Part shown: in pieces, positions 43,835 through 55,747 of the stretch
Numbering within the stretch: the first letter of the stretch is position 1
How the letters are laid out: every line of letters begins with the position of its first letter
Source of the DNA: Reticulitermes speratus
Lineage: Eukaryota > Arthropoda > Insecta > Blattodea > Rhinotermitidae
Direction: 5' to 3'
Assembly (NCBI GenBank): GCA_021186555.1
Contig: JAJKFL010000026.1
Span: 930,001-994,000 of the forward strand
DNA: 64,000 bases
Translations under genes and position numbers: made by a program
Notes under the pieces: generated by a model
Seen by the model: the letters and a program-made list of their open reading frames with translations, nothing else
Told to the model about the DNA's origin: nothing
The model's database searches: none

Positions 43835-44099
43835 GACGTAATACAGTTTCAGATTCAAAAATCACATTTTGATTTTATTATTAAATTATGAACCATTCTT
43901 AATGGCGTGTACAATTGTAATGATATCACTGACCATTTTCAATGCTTAAGCTAAGGGTTGTCTGCCTCAGGTTTAAAAATTGTTTGGCCCTCGTATTTTA
44001 GTTTAGTCGCCGTCTTCGTCTTAAGGTACGTCCATGCCTACCAGACCTCACGACGTCACATCACAAACTAAACTAACTTCAACAGACGCCGCCTTGAAA
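43835..44099. other. non-coding, no feature recognised
   Basis: Nothing identified. Confidence 0.4.
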
Positions 44100-44372
44100 A
44101 GCTCACGTAAATGTAAGTTTGTCCCTGTTCACGAAATGAAGGCGTATGGATGGATAATGGTTTAGCTCCACTCATTACATGCAGATAAGTCACCAGCCTC
44201 ACAGTCCGGCCTCTTTACTCCCGTGACAAGAGACCATAGCACCGTTTTGTGGGCCCCATAGCTAGTGCGGACGTTTCGGAGGATATAAATAACTCCTGAC
44301 ACTATTGGGAAACGAACTCCTGGATCATCCAAAGCACTGTCCAGTCACTGTACTGACTGAGCTACCCAGAAC
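44100..44372 (-). mobile_element. SINE family 5, near full length
   Basis: In minus orientation the head carries an A box TGGGTAGCTCAGTCAGTACA (plus strand near 44350-44370) and a B-box-like CAGGAGTTCGTTTCCC. The body includes AGTAAAGAGGCCGGACTGTG. The tail on the plus strand is GTAAATGTAAGTTTGTCCC. Fragments are at 5285 and about 17500. Confidence 0.7.
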
Positions 44373-45194
44373 TCAGTCGCCGCTGTCACAACCTCAAATC
44401 ATAAAATGTTCTCTAAATGTTATCACTAAACCCACAAAAAGTATTAAGTGCTTAGTAAATTTTGATGCCCATATTTTAAGAAAGAAATATTGTCGGAAAT
44501 AAAGCACTGGGCGGACATAGTAGACGATGGCTTTACGTTGTCCGTTAATTCACTGTGGACAAGTTGTGACCCTTTCTGCAGTGTAGAGGAACAAGTTTGA
44601 TTCCGTGAACGACAGTGGAACTGGTTCTGACTTCCAAACACGCAATCGTACAAACGAAACACGCAAAAACAAGACATGTGTTTGTCTATACTGTTTGGAC
44701 TTCACGATCACGACCCCCTCCGTCCCCCCGTCCCCCCGTCACCCCATCAAAACGTGACTCTGTACATAAAAATCTATACACAAAATAAGCCAACTATATT
44801 ACAGTCCGAACATAAAACAAACTTTATTTCCCCTTTTCCTGATACAAAATTCCCTTTCACAAACCCTTCCATTATTCCCAGGCACACAAATTTCCCCCCC
44901 GTAACACAGCAATTCACATTTTGAACCTGGTTTCCTACTTCTTACGTTACTGAATTGGTTCATCTTTTGTGATACGGTAATTGTGTTTGTTCGATTTGTC
45001 CAGACAACAGCTATTGCTGTGATGTGATTGCATTTGACGAGCTGTTATCAGAAGAAAGCACAAAACATTCGAACTGATAAGCGATAACAATCGACTTGCA
45101 CTGGGGCATTAGTTGACTTTGTAGAAGTTCTGTTTTTGTGACGTATTTATATGGCAGTGCGTCTTAAGACAAGAGACGTGGAAGGAGAAGAGTT
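44373..45194. other. non-coding, no feature recognised
   Basis: A C-rich run (CCGTCCCCCCGTCCCCCCGT) occurs near 44720. No gene identified. Confidence 0.4.
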
Positions 45195-46445
45195 GGTGAC
45201 GTTACGAACTGCAAGAAACTACACACTGTATATACTGACGTTACGAACTGCAAGAAACTACACAATGTACATACTGACGTTACGAACTGCAAGAAACTAC
45301 ACACTGTATATACTGACGTTACGAACTGCAAGAAACTACACACTGTATATACTGACGTTACGAACTGCAAGAAACTACACACTGTACATACTGACGTTAC
45401 GAACTGCAAGAAACTACACACTGTACATACTGACGTTACGAACTGCAAGAAACTACACACTGTACATACTGACGTTACGAACTGCAAGAAACTACACACT
45501 GTATATACTGACGTTACGAACTGCAAGAAACTACACACTGTACATACTGACGTTACGAACTGCAAGAAACTACACACTGTACATACTGACGTCACGAACT
45601 GCAAGAAACTACACACTGTATATACTGACGTTACGAACTGCAAGAAACTACACACTGTACATACTGACGTTACGAACTGCAAGAAACTACACACTGTACA
45701 TACTGACGTTACGAACTGCAAGAAACTACACACTGTATATACTGACGTTACGAACTGCAAGAAACTACACACTGTACATACTGACGTTACGAACTGCAAG
45801 AAACTACACACTGTACATACTGACGTCACGAACTGCAAGAAACTACACACTGTATATACTGACGTTACGAACTGCAAGAAACTACACACTGTACATACTG
45901 ACGTTACGAACTGCAAGAAACTACACACTGTACATACTGACGTTACGAACTGCAAGAAACTACACACTGTATATACTGACGTCACGAACTGCAAGAAACT
46001 ACACACTGTACATACTGACGTTACGAACTGCAAGAAACTACACACTGTATATACTGACGTTACGAACTGCAAGAAAATACACACTGTATATACTGACGTT
46101 ACGAACTGCAAGAAACTACACACTGTATATACTGACGTTACGAACTGCTAGAAACTACACACTGTACATACTGACGTTACGAACTGCAAGAAACTACACA
46201 CTGTATATACTGACGTCACGAACTGCAAGAAACTACACACTGTATATAATGACGTTACGAACTGCAAGAAACTACACACTGTATATACTGACGTTACGAA
46301 CTGCAAGAAACTACACACTGTATATACTGACGTTACGAACTGCAAGAAACTACACACTGTACATACTGACGTTACGAACTGCAAGAAACTACACACTGTA
46401 CATACTGACGTTACGAACTGCAAGAAACTACACACTGTATATAAC
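45195..46445 (+). repeat. 39-bp minisatellite, about 32 copies, long open frames on both strands
   Basis: The unit begins ACGTTACGAACTGCAAGAAA and continues CTACACACTGTACATACTG. Third-position-like TAC/TAT and GTTACG/GTCACG variants occur; the TAT, TAC, TAC pattern recurs with a period of about three units, and GTCACG units recur every six units or so. Because 39 is 13 codons, a 441-codon plus frame (LRTARNYTLYILT repeated) and a 319-codon minus frame are open at the same time. No upstream signal or conserved unique sequence supports translation, so I treat it as non-coding. Confidence 0.95.
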
Positions 46446-48174
46446 TTGCCTCATGAATTTAAAATTTGCAATGTGATAAATTATATAAAAACGAACGAGG
46501 AATTTTCCTTCTGCATGTCTAACTAAGCGATATTTTTTAAACATAAAGCCATGAAACATAACTTATCACACAATTTTACAACTACTACCAAGGACATACC
46601 GTGTTATATCTGCAACTCGCAGTGTTATACCGTGTTATATCTGCAACCCGCAGTGTTATACCTCTAACTTTTGACGTAACACGAACACAAACTGCATTAG
46701 AAACTGAACAGAAGCTACAAAAACACTGTGATGACGTGATAATACCAAATGAACGAGTGACAGTGAGGTGAACATACTGGTGTACCGTGATGATGGCTGG
46801 ACCACAGCCGAAACATGTGTAGGGTAAAAATGTAACAGATATACAAAAAGTGTGTTTATTGGTTATAACACAGCTAAAAGTGTTACGGTGTTTGTGAGCC
46901 TGTAATATTGTAGGTCGTCGCCTAAGTTTCTGCATTCAATTTCAGGGTATAAAAAAATGTGTGGGCCAAACTTGTCGGAAACCTGAAACTTTACAATCTG
47001 AGAAGTAGTTGAAGGAAGTTAGCAGCGAACCCGTATACACACCCACTGCTGATATCGATATCACTGGCCATTTTGGATGAGTGGCTTCGTACCTACTTAT
47101 CGCCAAAAGTAGCGATAAGTCGCATGCAAGGTAACTTTTTGTTTTCTAGGAAGTGTGAGGTTTCAGGGCGTACATTGGCACCGAATTGCCGCCGTATATA
47201 TCAAAGAGTATCAGCACTGATACTGTCTTGTGCTATTCACTCTACAGACCTATGTTTTAGCTACGTGTACGAAAAAATATATATAGTTACATTTCTAACC
47301 CTCCACCAAACCTAAAACAAATTCATCTTCCGGCTTGTAACGCAGTGCCTCAACCAACGACGCCACCGCGTGCCCCCCACTCCCCTTATTTCTCTTAAAT
47401 GTAAATAAATTTGAAAATTCTTATACGCTTATTCGCAGAATACTCTGCGGGGAGTTACGGATATATTTGCTGGTTAGTGTGTTGAGTTTTGTCGTTAAAT
47501 AAAATTGCGTGTGTTATGTTGGCTGAACTGCTCTAAATATGAAGACTGATAAAGTTCATTGCTAAGAAGTTCCCAAATTAAAATTTGCGACTACAAAGGC
47601 ACGGATATGACCTCCACATAAGGCGTTGTCTGTTGCATCTCGCTAACGAGTTTTTTTTACGTCGCAAAATTCCGCTGTAACAATAAGTCGTTAAATAAAG
47701 GTAATTAAAATGGTAATAAAATGTTTAATTTATCAAAATATTCCATTTAAGATACGAGCCGATTTCGTAAAACTGGTTTTTATTTCCAAGGAAACCAGGA
47801 TAACAATGGATAGTTAGTTAAAGAAGCCTTCCTGATTCCAGGACTAAGTGACAGTACAACAATTGTTGGGACTGCAAACACACGGATTTGTGCGTTGCGA
47901 TTTCTGAGCCACTTTGCATTAACTTGTGTACAAAGTCACAATAAATGCCGGCAGTGTTGCCACACTCACAGAAATTGCAATTAGAAGACGTCATTGTTTG
48001 AGAACCAGTCACTTGTGTGTAACAAAGTGAAACTAGCCGCTGCGTCTGAAATACAGCTTGGCCGTTCTTACCGCTTTGCTGCATGGCTGGCGGTTCAGTA
48101 TCGTGCAGGCGTGAGAATTCTAAAATGTTACTGACATTGTAACAGGATTTTTGCATCCTACTTTATTTGCCGTG
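46446..48174. other. non-coding; small repeats and SINE scrap
   Basis: A 31-bp unit (ACCGTGTTATATCTGCAACT and on) is repeated twice near 46599-46665. At about 47325-47385, CTTCCGGCTTGTAACGCAGT resembles the head region of SINE family 3 (32595). The 112-codon minus frame at 48156-47818 has no recognised domain. See the ribozyme-like motif at 46784. Confidence 0.4.
46784..46825 (+). ncRNA. solo hammerhead-like motif
   Basis: ACC, GTGATGA (first core C replaced by G), TGGCT-GGACCAC-AGCC, GAAA, CATGTG, TA, GGGT. Stem I ACC/GGGT and stem II GGCT/AGCC pair. No inverted partner arm was found. Confidence 0.5.
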
Positions 48175-49170
48175 TAGAAGATACTGCCATCTAACGACAT
48201 GGAGACTTACTGCCATCTAACAACATGGAGACTTACTGCCATCTAACAACATGGAGACTTACTGCCATCTAACAACATGGAGACTTACTGCCATCTAACA
48301 ACATGGAGACTTACTGCCATCTAACAACATGGAGACTTACTGCCATCTAACAACATAGAGACTTACTGCCATCTAACAACATGAAGACTTACTGCCATCT
48401 AACAACATGGAGACTTACTGCCATCTAACAACATGGAGACTTACTGCCATCTAACAACATGGAGACTTACTGCCATCTAACAACATGGAGACTTACTGCC
48501 ATCTAACAACATGGAGACTTACTGCCATATAACGACATGGAGACTTACTGCCATATAACGACATGGAGACTTACTGCCATCTAACGACATGGAGACTTAC
48601 TGCCATCTAACGACATGGAGACTTACTGCCATCTAACAACATAGGGACTTACTGCCATCTAACAACATGGAGACTTACTGCCATCTAACAACATGGAGAC
48701 TTACTGCCATCTAACAACATGGAGACTTACTGCCATCTAACAACATGGAGACTTACTGCCATATAACAACATGGAGACTTACTGCCATCTAACAACATGG
48801 AGACTTACTGCCATCTAACAACATGGAGACTTACTGCCATCTAACAACATGAAGACTTACTGCCATCTAACAACATAGAGACTTACTGCCATCTAACAAC
48901 ATGGAGACTTACTGCCATCTAACAACATGGAGACTTACTGCCATCTAACAACATGGAGACTTACTGCCATCTAACAACATAGAGACTTACTGCCATCTAA
49001 CAACATGGAGACTTACTGCCATCTAACAACATGGAGACTTACTGTCATCTAACAACATGGAGACTTACTGCCATCTAACAACATAGAGACTTACTGCCAT
49101 CTAACAACATGGAGACTTACTGCCATCTAACAACATGGAGACTTACTGCCATCTAACAACATAGAGACTA
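48175..49170 (+). repeat. 26-bp minisatellite, about 38 copies
   Basis: The unit is CATGGAGACTTACTGCCATC followed by TAACAA. Variants are CATAGAGAC, CATGAAGAC, CCATATAAC and AACGAC; the AACGAC type is clustered at 48190 and 48530-48625. Confidence 0.97.
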
Positions 49171-49256
49171 AAATACAAAACAAAAAACTAATTTTGCATA
49201 ACTCACAATTTCACAAAACCAACAAATGCACTACATTATCAAGTATTGTTCAATAT

Positions 49257-49298
49257 CCCCTACACATGTTTCGGCTCCAGTTGAACCATCTTCAGGGG
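49257..49298 (-). ncRNA. hammerhead-ribozyme-like motif (left arm)
   Basis: Minus strand: CCC, CTGAAGA, TGGTTC-AACTG-GAGCC, GAAA, CATGTG, TA, GGGG. Stem II pairs GGTTC with GAGCC, including one G-U pair. Confidence 0.68.
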
Positions 49299-49521
49299 TC
49301 AAGGTTACATTCATATTACATCCGCTAGTTAATCAGACGATATATATATACTACAATATAAAGTCAAGTTACTGTCACAGTAACACGCTACAGTACTTAA
49401 AATTACGTTGTATAATCTTTTTAGATTGTGACACGCATTGTGACTGCTTTAAAGTATATAAAGTATATAAAGTATATAAAGTATATAAGAAATATAAAAC
49501 TGTAGACTCTTCAGTAGATAA

Positions 49522-49561
49522 GAAGAAGATGGTTCAACTGCAGCCGAAACATGTGTAGGGG
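49522..49561 (+). ncRNA. hammerhead-like motif, damaged core (right arm)
   Basis: AAGAAGA replaces CTGAAGA; TGGTTC-AACTG-CAGCC, GAAA, CATGTG, TA, GGGG remain. Predicted inactive. Confidence 0.55.
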
Positions 49562-49619
49562 ATATTGAACAACTCTTGGTAATATAGTGCATTTGTTGGT
49601 GTTTGTAATTGTAATTTTG

Positions 49620-50175
49620 AGTGTTTTTTTATGGGTAAAAAATTGGCCTCACTTGTTAGGGAAAGGACATAGGCTGAAGTTGTGCGAGAAAAGGTTGCTG
49701 AGGAAGATATGTGGGACTGAGCTGGAGGGACTGGAGGGGACTGGAGGGGACTGGAGAGGACTGGAGAGGACTGGAGGGGACTGGAGAGGACTGGAGAGGG
49801 GGGACTTCATAATTTGTTGTGGTCACAAAATGTTATTCTTTGATCAAAGTGTCGCGATGAGACAGTTGGAACACGTGACGTGTATGGGCAGAAAAACAAA
49901 ATGGCCTACCGTGTGTGTAAAAGTCGAAAAGAATGCCACCGCTCAGAAGGTCTAGCGTAGGTTGGATAATAATATTGAAAAGAATATCAAAGACATGAAA
50001 TGGCAGGAGGTGCAGTAGATTTATTTGGGTCAAGGTAGGACATGTGGAGGCCTTTTGTTCGCACGGTAATGAAACTTCAGTTTAGATATTATGCACGGAA
50101 TTTCTTGACTACGTAAAGAACTGTTCGCTTCTCAAGGACTCTGCTCCATGAAGTTAATTATGTAATTATTTAGTT
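49620..50175 (+). mobile_element. decayed non-LTR retrotransposon 3' end with internal minisatellite
   Basis: The frame at 49668-49730 reads RLKLCEKRLLRKICGTELEG, the pre-tail region of the same LINE family. At 49722-49800 a 10-bp unit (GGACTGGAGG or GGACTGGAGA) has expanded from what is normally a short GAG-rich stretch. The sequence then continues through GATTTATTTGGGTCAAGGTA to TCAAGGACTCTGCTCCATGA and an AT tail. Confidence 0.75.
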
Positions 50176-50617
50176 AATTAGGCTTACTGTATAATTAAAT
50201 CCGTGTGTCTCTTTCCGTAATGAAAACCTAGCAATCAATGGACACATTTACATAAAACTTGTTACCACTAACATGCACGTATCAACTTTGTGCCACTAGT
50301 AGTACCAGCAGTAAGACAAACCGAAATTTGATCGGCAGAGTTACCGTGTTACCTAACACGTCTTTGAAGTGTATGTGAATCTGTTGAAGTATTTATTTTG
50401 TACAGCGTGAAATACATATATGACGTCTAAACGAAACGTTTAGCCTACGTACATTTAGTGACACTTCGGCTGCTGGTAACGAAAAGGCAATGAACGTTAA
50501 GTTGAATGCAGTTGACTGTAGATTGTCTAGGCTGAATACAGGGAGCTACAGCGGAGACTGAGAGAAACTGGAGAGCGATCAACACAACGTGTGCTTACTG
50601 ATGCATTAAGCACTGAG
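50176..50617. other. non-coding, no feature recognised
   Basis: Nothing identified between the LINE end and array H. Confidence 0.4.
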
Positions 50618-53600
50618 TGAATTACATTTAAACATTCAGTCCGTACCGCGCAGTAAACACATTTTACATAAACATTCAGTCCGTACCGCACAGTAAACAC
50701 ACTTTACATAAACATTCAGTCCGTACCGCGTAGTAAAAACACTTTACATAAACACCCAGTCCGTACCGCGCAGTAAACACTTTACATAAAGACTCAGTCC
50801 GTACCGCGCAGTAAACACACTCCGTCTCAGTTATACAAACCAGTCAGTTAATGTTGTACAGTGAAATAATCGCTGTTTGTTCTGAGATCCACACAAAACA
50901 CATAAATACAGTCCGTACCGCGCAGTAAACACACTCCGTCTCAGTTATACAAACCAGTCAGTTAATGTTGTACAGTGAAATAATCGCTGTTTGTTCTGAG
51001 ATCCACACAAAACACATAAATACAGTCCGTACCGCGCAGTAAACACACTCCGTCTCAGTTATACAAACCAGTCAGTTAATGTTGTACAGTGAAATAATCG
51101 CTGTTTGTTCTGAGATCCACACAAAACACATAAATACAGTCCGTACCGCGCAGTAAACACACTCCGTCTCAGTTATACAAACCAGTCAGTTAATGCTGTA
51201 CAGTGAAATAATCGCTGTTTGTTCTGAGATCCACACAAAACACATAAATACAGTCCGTACCGCGCAGTAAACACACTCCGTCTCAGTTATACAAACCAGT
51301 CAGTTAATGTTGTACAGTGAAATAATCGCTGTTTGTTCTGAGATCCACACAAAACACATAAATACAGTCCGTACCGCGCAGTAAACACACTCCGTCTCAG
51401 TTATACAAACCAGTCAGTTAATGCTGTACAGTGAAATAATCGCTGTTTGTTCTGAGATCCACACAAAACACATAAATACAGTCCGTACCGCGCAGTAAAC
51501 ACACTCCGTCTCAGTTATACAAACCAGTCAGTTAATGTTGTACAGTGAAATAATCGCTGTTTGTTCTGAGATCCACACAAAACACATAAATACAGTCCGT
51601 ACCGCGCAGTAAACACACTCCGTCTCAGTTATACAAACCAGTCAGTTAATGTTGTACAGTGAAATAATCGCTGTTTGTTCTGAGATCCACACAAAACACA
51701 TAAATACAGTCCGCACCGCGCAGTAAACACACTCCGTCTCAGTTATACAAACCAGTCAGTTAATGCTGTACAGTGAAATAATCGCTGTTTGTTCTGAGAT
51801 CCACACAAAACACATAAATACAGTCCGTACCGCGCAGTAAACACACTCCATCTCAGTTATACAAAACAGTCAGTTAATGTTGTACAGTGAAATAATCGCT
51901 GTTTGTTCTGAGATCCACACAAAACACATAAATACAGTCCGTACCGCGCAGTAAACACACTCCGTCTCAGTTATACAAACCAGTCAGTTAATGTTGTACA
52001 GTGAAATAATCGCTGTTTGTTCTGAGATCCACACAAAACACATAAATACAGTCCGTACCGCGCAGTAAACACACTCCGTCTCAGTTATACAAACCAGTCA
52101 GTTAATGCTGTACAGTGAAATAATCGCTGTTTGTTCTCAGATCCACACAAAACACATAAATTCAGGCCGTACCGCGCAGTAAACACACTCCGTCTCAGTT
52201 ATACAAACCAGTCAGTTAATGCTGTACAGTGAAATAATCGCTGTTTGTTCTGAGATCCACACAAAACACATAAATACTTTCCGTACCGCGCAGTAAACAC
52301 ACTCCGTCTCAGTTATACAAACCAGTCAGTTAATGTTGTACAGTGAAATAATCGCTGTTTGTTCTGAGATCCACACAAAACACAAAAATATAGTCCGTAC
52401 CGCGCAGTAAACACACTCCGTCTCAGTTATACAAACCAGTCAGTTAATGCTGTACAGTGAAATAATCGCTGTTTGTTCTGAGATCCACACAAAACACATA
52501 AATACAGTCCGTACCGCGCAGTAAACACACTCCGTCTCAGTTATACAAACCCAGTCAGTTAATGCTGTACAGTGAAATAATCGCTGTTTGTTCTCAGATC
52601 CACACAAAACACATAAATTCAGGCCGTACCGCGCAGTAAACACACTCCGTCTCAGTTATACAAACCAGTCAGTTAATGCTGTACAGTGAAATAATCGCTG
52701 TTTGTTCTGAGATCCACACAAAACACATAAATACAGTCCGTACCGCGCAGTAAACACACTCCGTCTCAGTTATACAAACCAGTCAGTTAATGTTGTACAG
52801 TGAAATAATCGCTGTTTGTTCTGAGATCCACACAAAACACATAAATACAGTCCGTACCGCGCAGTAAACACACTCCGTCTCAGTTATACAAACCAGTCAG
52901 TTAATGCTGTACAGTGAAATAATCGCTGTTTGTTCTCAGATCCACACAAAACACATAAATTCAGGCCGTACCGCGCAGTAAACACACTCCGTCTCAGTTA
53001 TACAAACCAGTCAGTTAATGCTGTACAGTGAAATAATCGCTGTTTGTTCTGAGATCCACACAAAACACATAAATACTTTCCGTACCGCGCAGTAAACACA
53101 CTCCGTCTCAGTTATACAAACCAGTCAGTTAATGTTGTACAGTGAAATAATCGCTGTTTGTTCTGAGATCCACACAAAACACAAAAATATAGTCCGTACC
53201 GCGCAGTAAACACACTCCGTCTCAGTTATACAAACCAGTCAGTTAATGCTGTACAGTGAAATAATCGCTGTTTGTTCTGAGATCCACACAAAACACATAA
53301 ATACAGTCCGTACCGCGCAGTAAACACACTCCGTCTCAGTTATACAAACCAGTCAGTTAATGCTGTACAGTGAAATAATCGCTGTTTGTTCTCAGATCCA
53401 CACAAAACACATAAATTCAGGCCGTACCGCGCAGTAAACACACTCCGTCTCAGTTATAACAAACCAGTCAGTTAATGCTGTACAGTGAAATAATCGCTGT
53501 TTGTTCTGAGATCCACACAAAACACATAAATACTTTCCGTACCGCGCAGTAAACACACTCCGTCTCAGTTATACAAACCAGTCAGTTAATGTTGTACAGT

Positions 53601-54633
53601 GAAATAATCGCTGTTTGTTCTGAGATCCACACAAACACATAAATATTAGTCCGTACCGCGCAGTAAACACACTCCGTCTCAGTTATACAAACCAGTCAGT
53701 TAATGCTGTACAGTGAAATAATCGCTGTTTGTTCTGAGATCCACACAAAACACATAAATACAGTCCGTACCGCGCAGTAAACACACTACGTCTCAGTTAT
53801 ACAAACCAGTCAGTTAATGCTGTACAGTGAAATAATCGCTGTTTGTTGTGAGATCCACACAAAACACATAAATATAGTCCGTACCGCGCAGTAAACACAC
53901 TCCGTCTCAGTTATACAAACCAGTCAGTTAATGCTGTACAGTGAAATAATCGCTGTTTGTTGTGAGATCCACACAAAACACATAAATACAGTCCGTACCG
54001 CGCAGTAAACACACTCCGTCTCAGTTATACAAACCAGTCAGTTAATGCTGTACTGTGAAATAATCGCTGTTTGTTCTGAGATCCACACAAAACACATAAA
54101 TACAGTCCGTACCGCGCAGTAAACACACTCCGTCTCAGTTATACAAACCAGTCAGTTAATGTTGTACAGTGAAATAATCGCTGTTTGTTGTGAGATCCAC
54201 ACAAAACACATAAATACAGTCCGTACCGCGCAGTAAACACACTCCGTCTCAGTTATACAAACCAGTCAGTTAATGCTGTACAGTGAAATAATCGCTGTTT
54301 GTTGTGAGATCCACACAAAACACATAAATATAGTCCGTACCGCGCAGTAAACACACTCCGTCTCAGTTATACAAACCAGTCAGTTAATGCTGTACAGTGA
54401 AATAATCGCTGTTTGTTGTGAGATCCACACAAAACACATAAATATAGTCCGTACCGCGCAGTAAACACACTCCGTCTCAGTTATACAAACCAGTCAGTTA
54501 ATGTTGTACAGTGAAATAATCGCTGTTTGTTCTGAGATCCACACAAAACACATAAATACACTGTGTGGGCAGAACGTAGAATTTGTGACTGTTAAACGTG
54601 GTGGTACATATAGTAACCATTGGGCTTTAGAAG
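50618..54633 (-). repeat. array H of the 114-bp/40-bp satellite family, largest copy
   Basis: Minus orientation. The inner boundary GAATTACATTTAAACATTCA is followed by five short units to about 50820 and then some thirty-three 114-bp units. The outer terminus is at 54561-54633, followed by TTAA at 54634-54637. A four-unit higher-order repeat of about 456 bp is visible: unit junctions reading TTCAGGCCG (52162, 52618, 52962, 53416), TACTTTCCG (52275, 53074, 53531), AAATATAGTCCG (52387, 53183, 53641) and TACAGTCCG follow in fixed order. Units from 53840 on share TTGTTGTGAG in place of TTGTTCTGAG. Confidence 0.97.
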
Positions 54634-54637
54634 TTAA

Positions 54638-54769
54638 TTTGTTGTATTTGCTGGTGTCATCATGTAAAAAGGCTTCACAACGCAATGTTTTTGCATCTGC
54701 TTAACCTTGTACGTGTCTGCTATAATAATATTTTAACCAATATAATGATAATAATCCTATTCTTTTGAT
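54638..54769. other. non-coding spacer
   Basis: Nothing recognised. Confidence 0.4.
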
Positions 54770-54850
54770 ACGATCGGCCACGTCGTGTGTAGCCACATGG
54801 TGTGTAGCCACATCGTGTGTAGCCACATCGTGTGTAGCCACATCGTGTGC
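54770..54850 (+). repeat. 15-bp minisatellite, about 5 copies
   Basis: The unit is CGTGTGTAGCCACAT, nearly perfect, giving short His-Asp-Val-Ala-Thr frames on the minus strand. Confidence 0.95.
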
Positions 54851-55474
54851 TACCTCACACGATACGGACAATGTGCAAAGGCACAAAACTTAATTGTCAA
54901 GCTACTAATAACAATGATTCCTCCATGCTCTTTTGTCCTACGCCCCATTATGACCAAAGACTGTCTTGCTCTCCACGTCACCACACGCCCTCTATTCATG
55001 ACATATTTTTGTCTCAATGTAGCATTCTGATCTTGCAATGACACGCAGTACCAATCTAGGTTAACGATTTCTGTTTTGCGAATGGTGACAGTGTGTTCAG
55101 TGTTTAACACACTGGCAAGCTACAAGAACTAACATTCTGCTTAGGTTCAAACGTTCTGCGCGGTTTTCTTTATTTTTAAACGCTTTTGAATATTTTTTCT
55201 AAAATTTCACGAGATAATTTCCAAAATGTATAAAAAAAGATACCGACAAATTCCTTATCCTTAATACATTTCTTTACAAATACAGAATTTAATCAAATTG
55301 TTTTTAGAGATAACGTGACAGAATTACGTCTATTATAAATAGCCTGCTAATAGATATCTAAGACAGGCGGCAGGATAAACAACGTTTTTGAGCCACGCAA
55401 TACCACCCCCCCCCCCAACACACGCACTTGAATATCATAAATATATTTTTCATATTATTATCACCGTAAATCTT
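54851..55474. other. non-coding; poly-C run
   Basis: A run of 11 C lies at about 55404-55415. No gene recognised. Confidence 0.4.
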
Positions 55475-55539
55475 TACAACTCACAAATAACACACAACAA
55501 CATGCACTATATTTCCACTTTATATGCTTTATTCTGCAA

Positions 55540-55582
55540 CCCCTACATATGTTTCGGCCTTTATATGGCCATCTTCAGGGGG
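55540..55582 (-). ncRNA. hammerhead-ribozyme-like motif (left arm)
   Basis: Minus strand: CCCC, CTGAAGA, TGGCC-ATATAAA-GGCC, GAAA, CATATG, TA, GGGG. All conserved positions are intact. Confidence 0.72.
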
Positions 55583-55635
55583 CTCGTAAACAAAACAGAC
55601 AAAAACATTGGATGTGAGGTGAAAGTACATTACGA

Positions 55636-55679
55636 GCCCCCTGAAGATGGCCATATAAAGGCCAAAACATATGTAGGGG
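55636..55679 (+). ncRNA. hammerhead-like motif, one core change (right arm)
   Basis: CCCC, CTGAAGA, TGGCC-ATATAAA-GGCC, then AAAA in place of GAAA, CATATG, TA, GGGG. Confidence 0.6.
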
Positions 55680-55747
55680 TTGCAGAATAAAGTATATAAA
55701 GTGGAAATATAGTGCATGTTGTTGGTGTATAATTTGTGAATCGTAAA

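Larger units (their letters stand above)
49200..49620. mobile_element. foldback element with two hammerhead-like motifs
   Basis: The left arm has CCAACAAATGCACTACATTA, TTGTTCAATATCCCC and the motif; the right arm (about 49520-49615) is the inverse, ending GTGCATTTGTTGGTGTTTG. A 10-bp direct repeat (AAAGTATATA, four copies, 49453-49490) lies in the middle. It is the same family as 18083 and 55475. Confidence 0.87.
55475..55747. mobile_element. compact foldback element with two hammerhead-like motifs
   Basis: Left AACTCACAAATAACACACAA, GCACTATATTTCCACTTTAT, motif, GGGGGCTCGTAA is mirrored at 55629-55747. Only about 38 bp at the centre is unpaired. This is the most complete member of the family with copies at 18083 and 49200. 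Confidence 0.9.

Noticed and set aside
45151..46476. 441-codon open frame as a repetitive protein gene
   Set aside because: It is produced by a 39-bp unit with no stop and is open on the opposite strand too. There is no unique domain, signal peptide or splice context.
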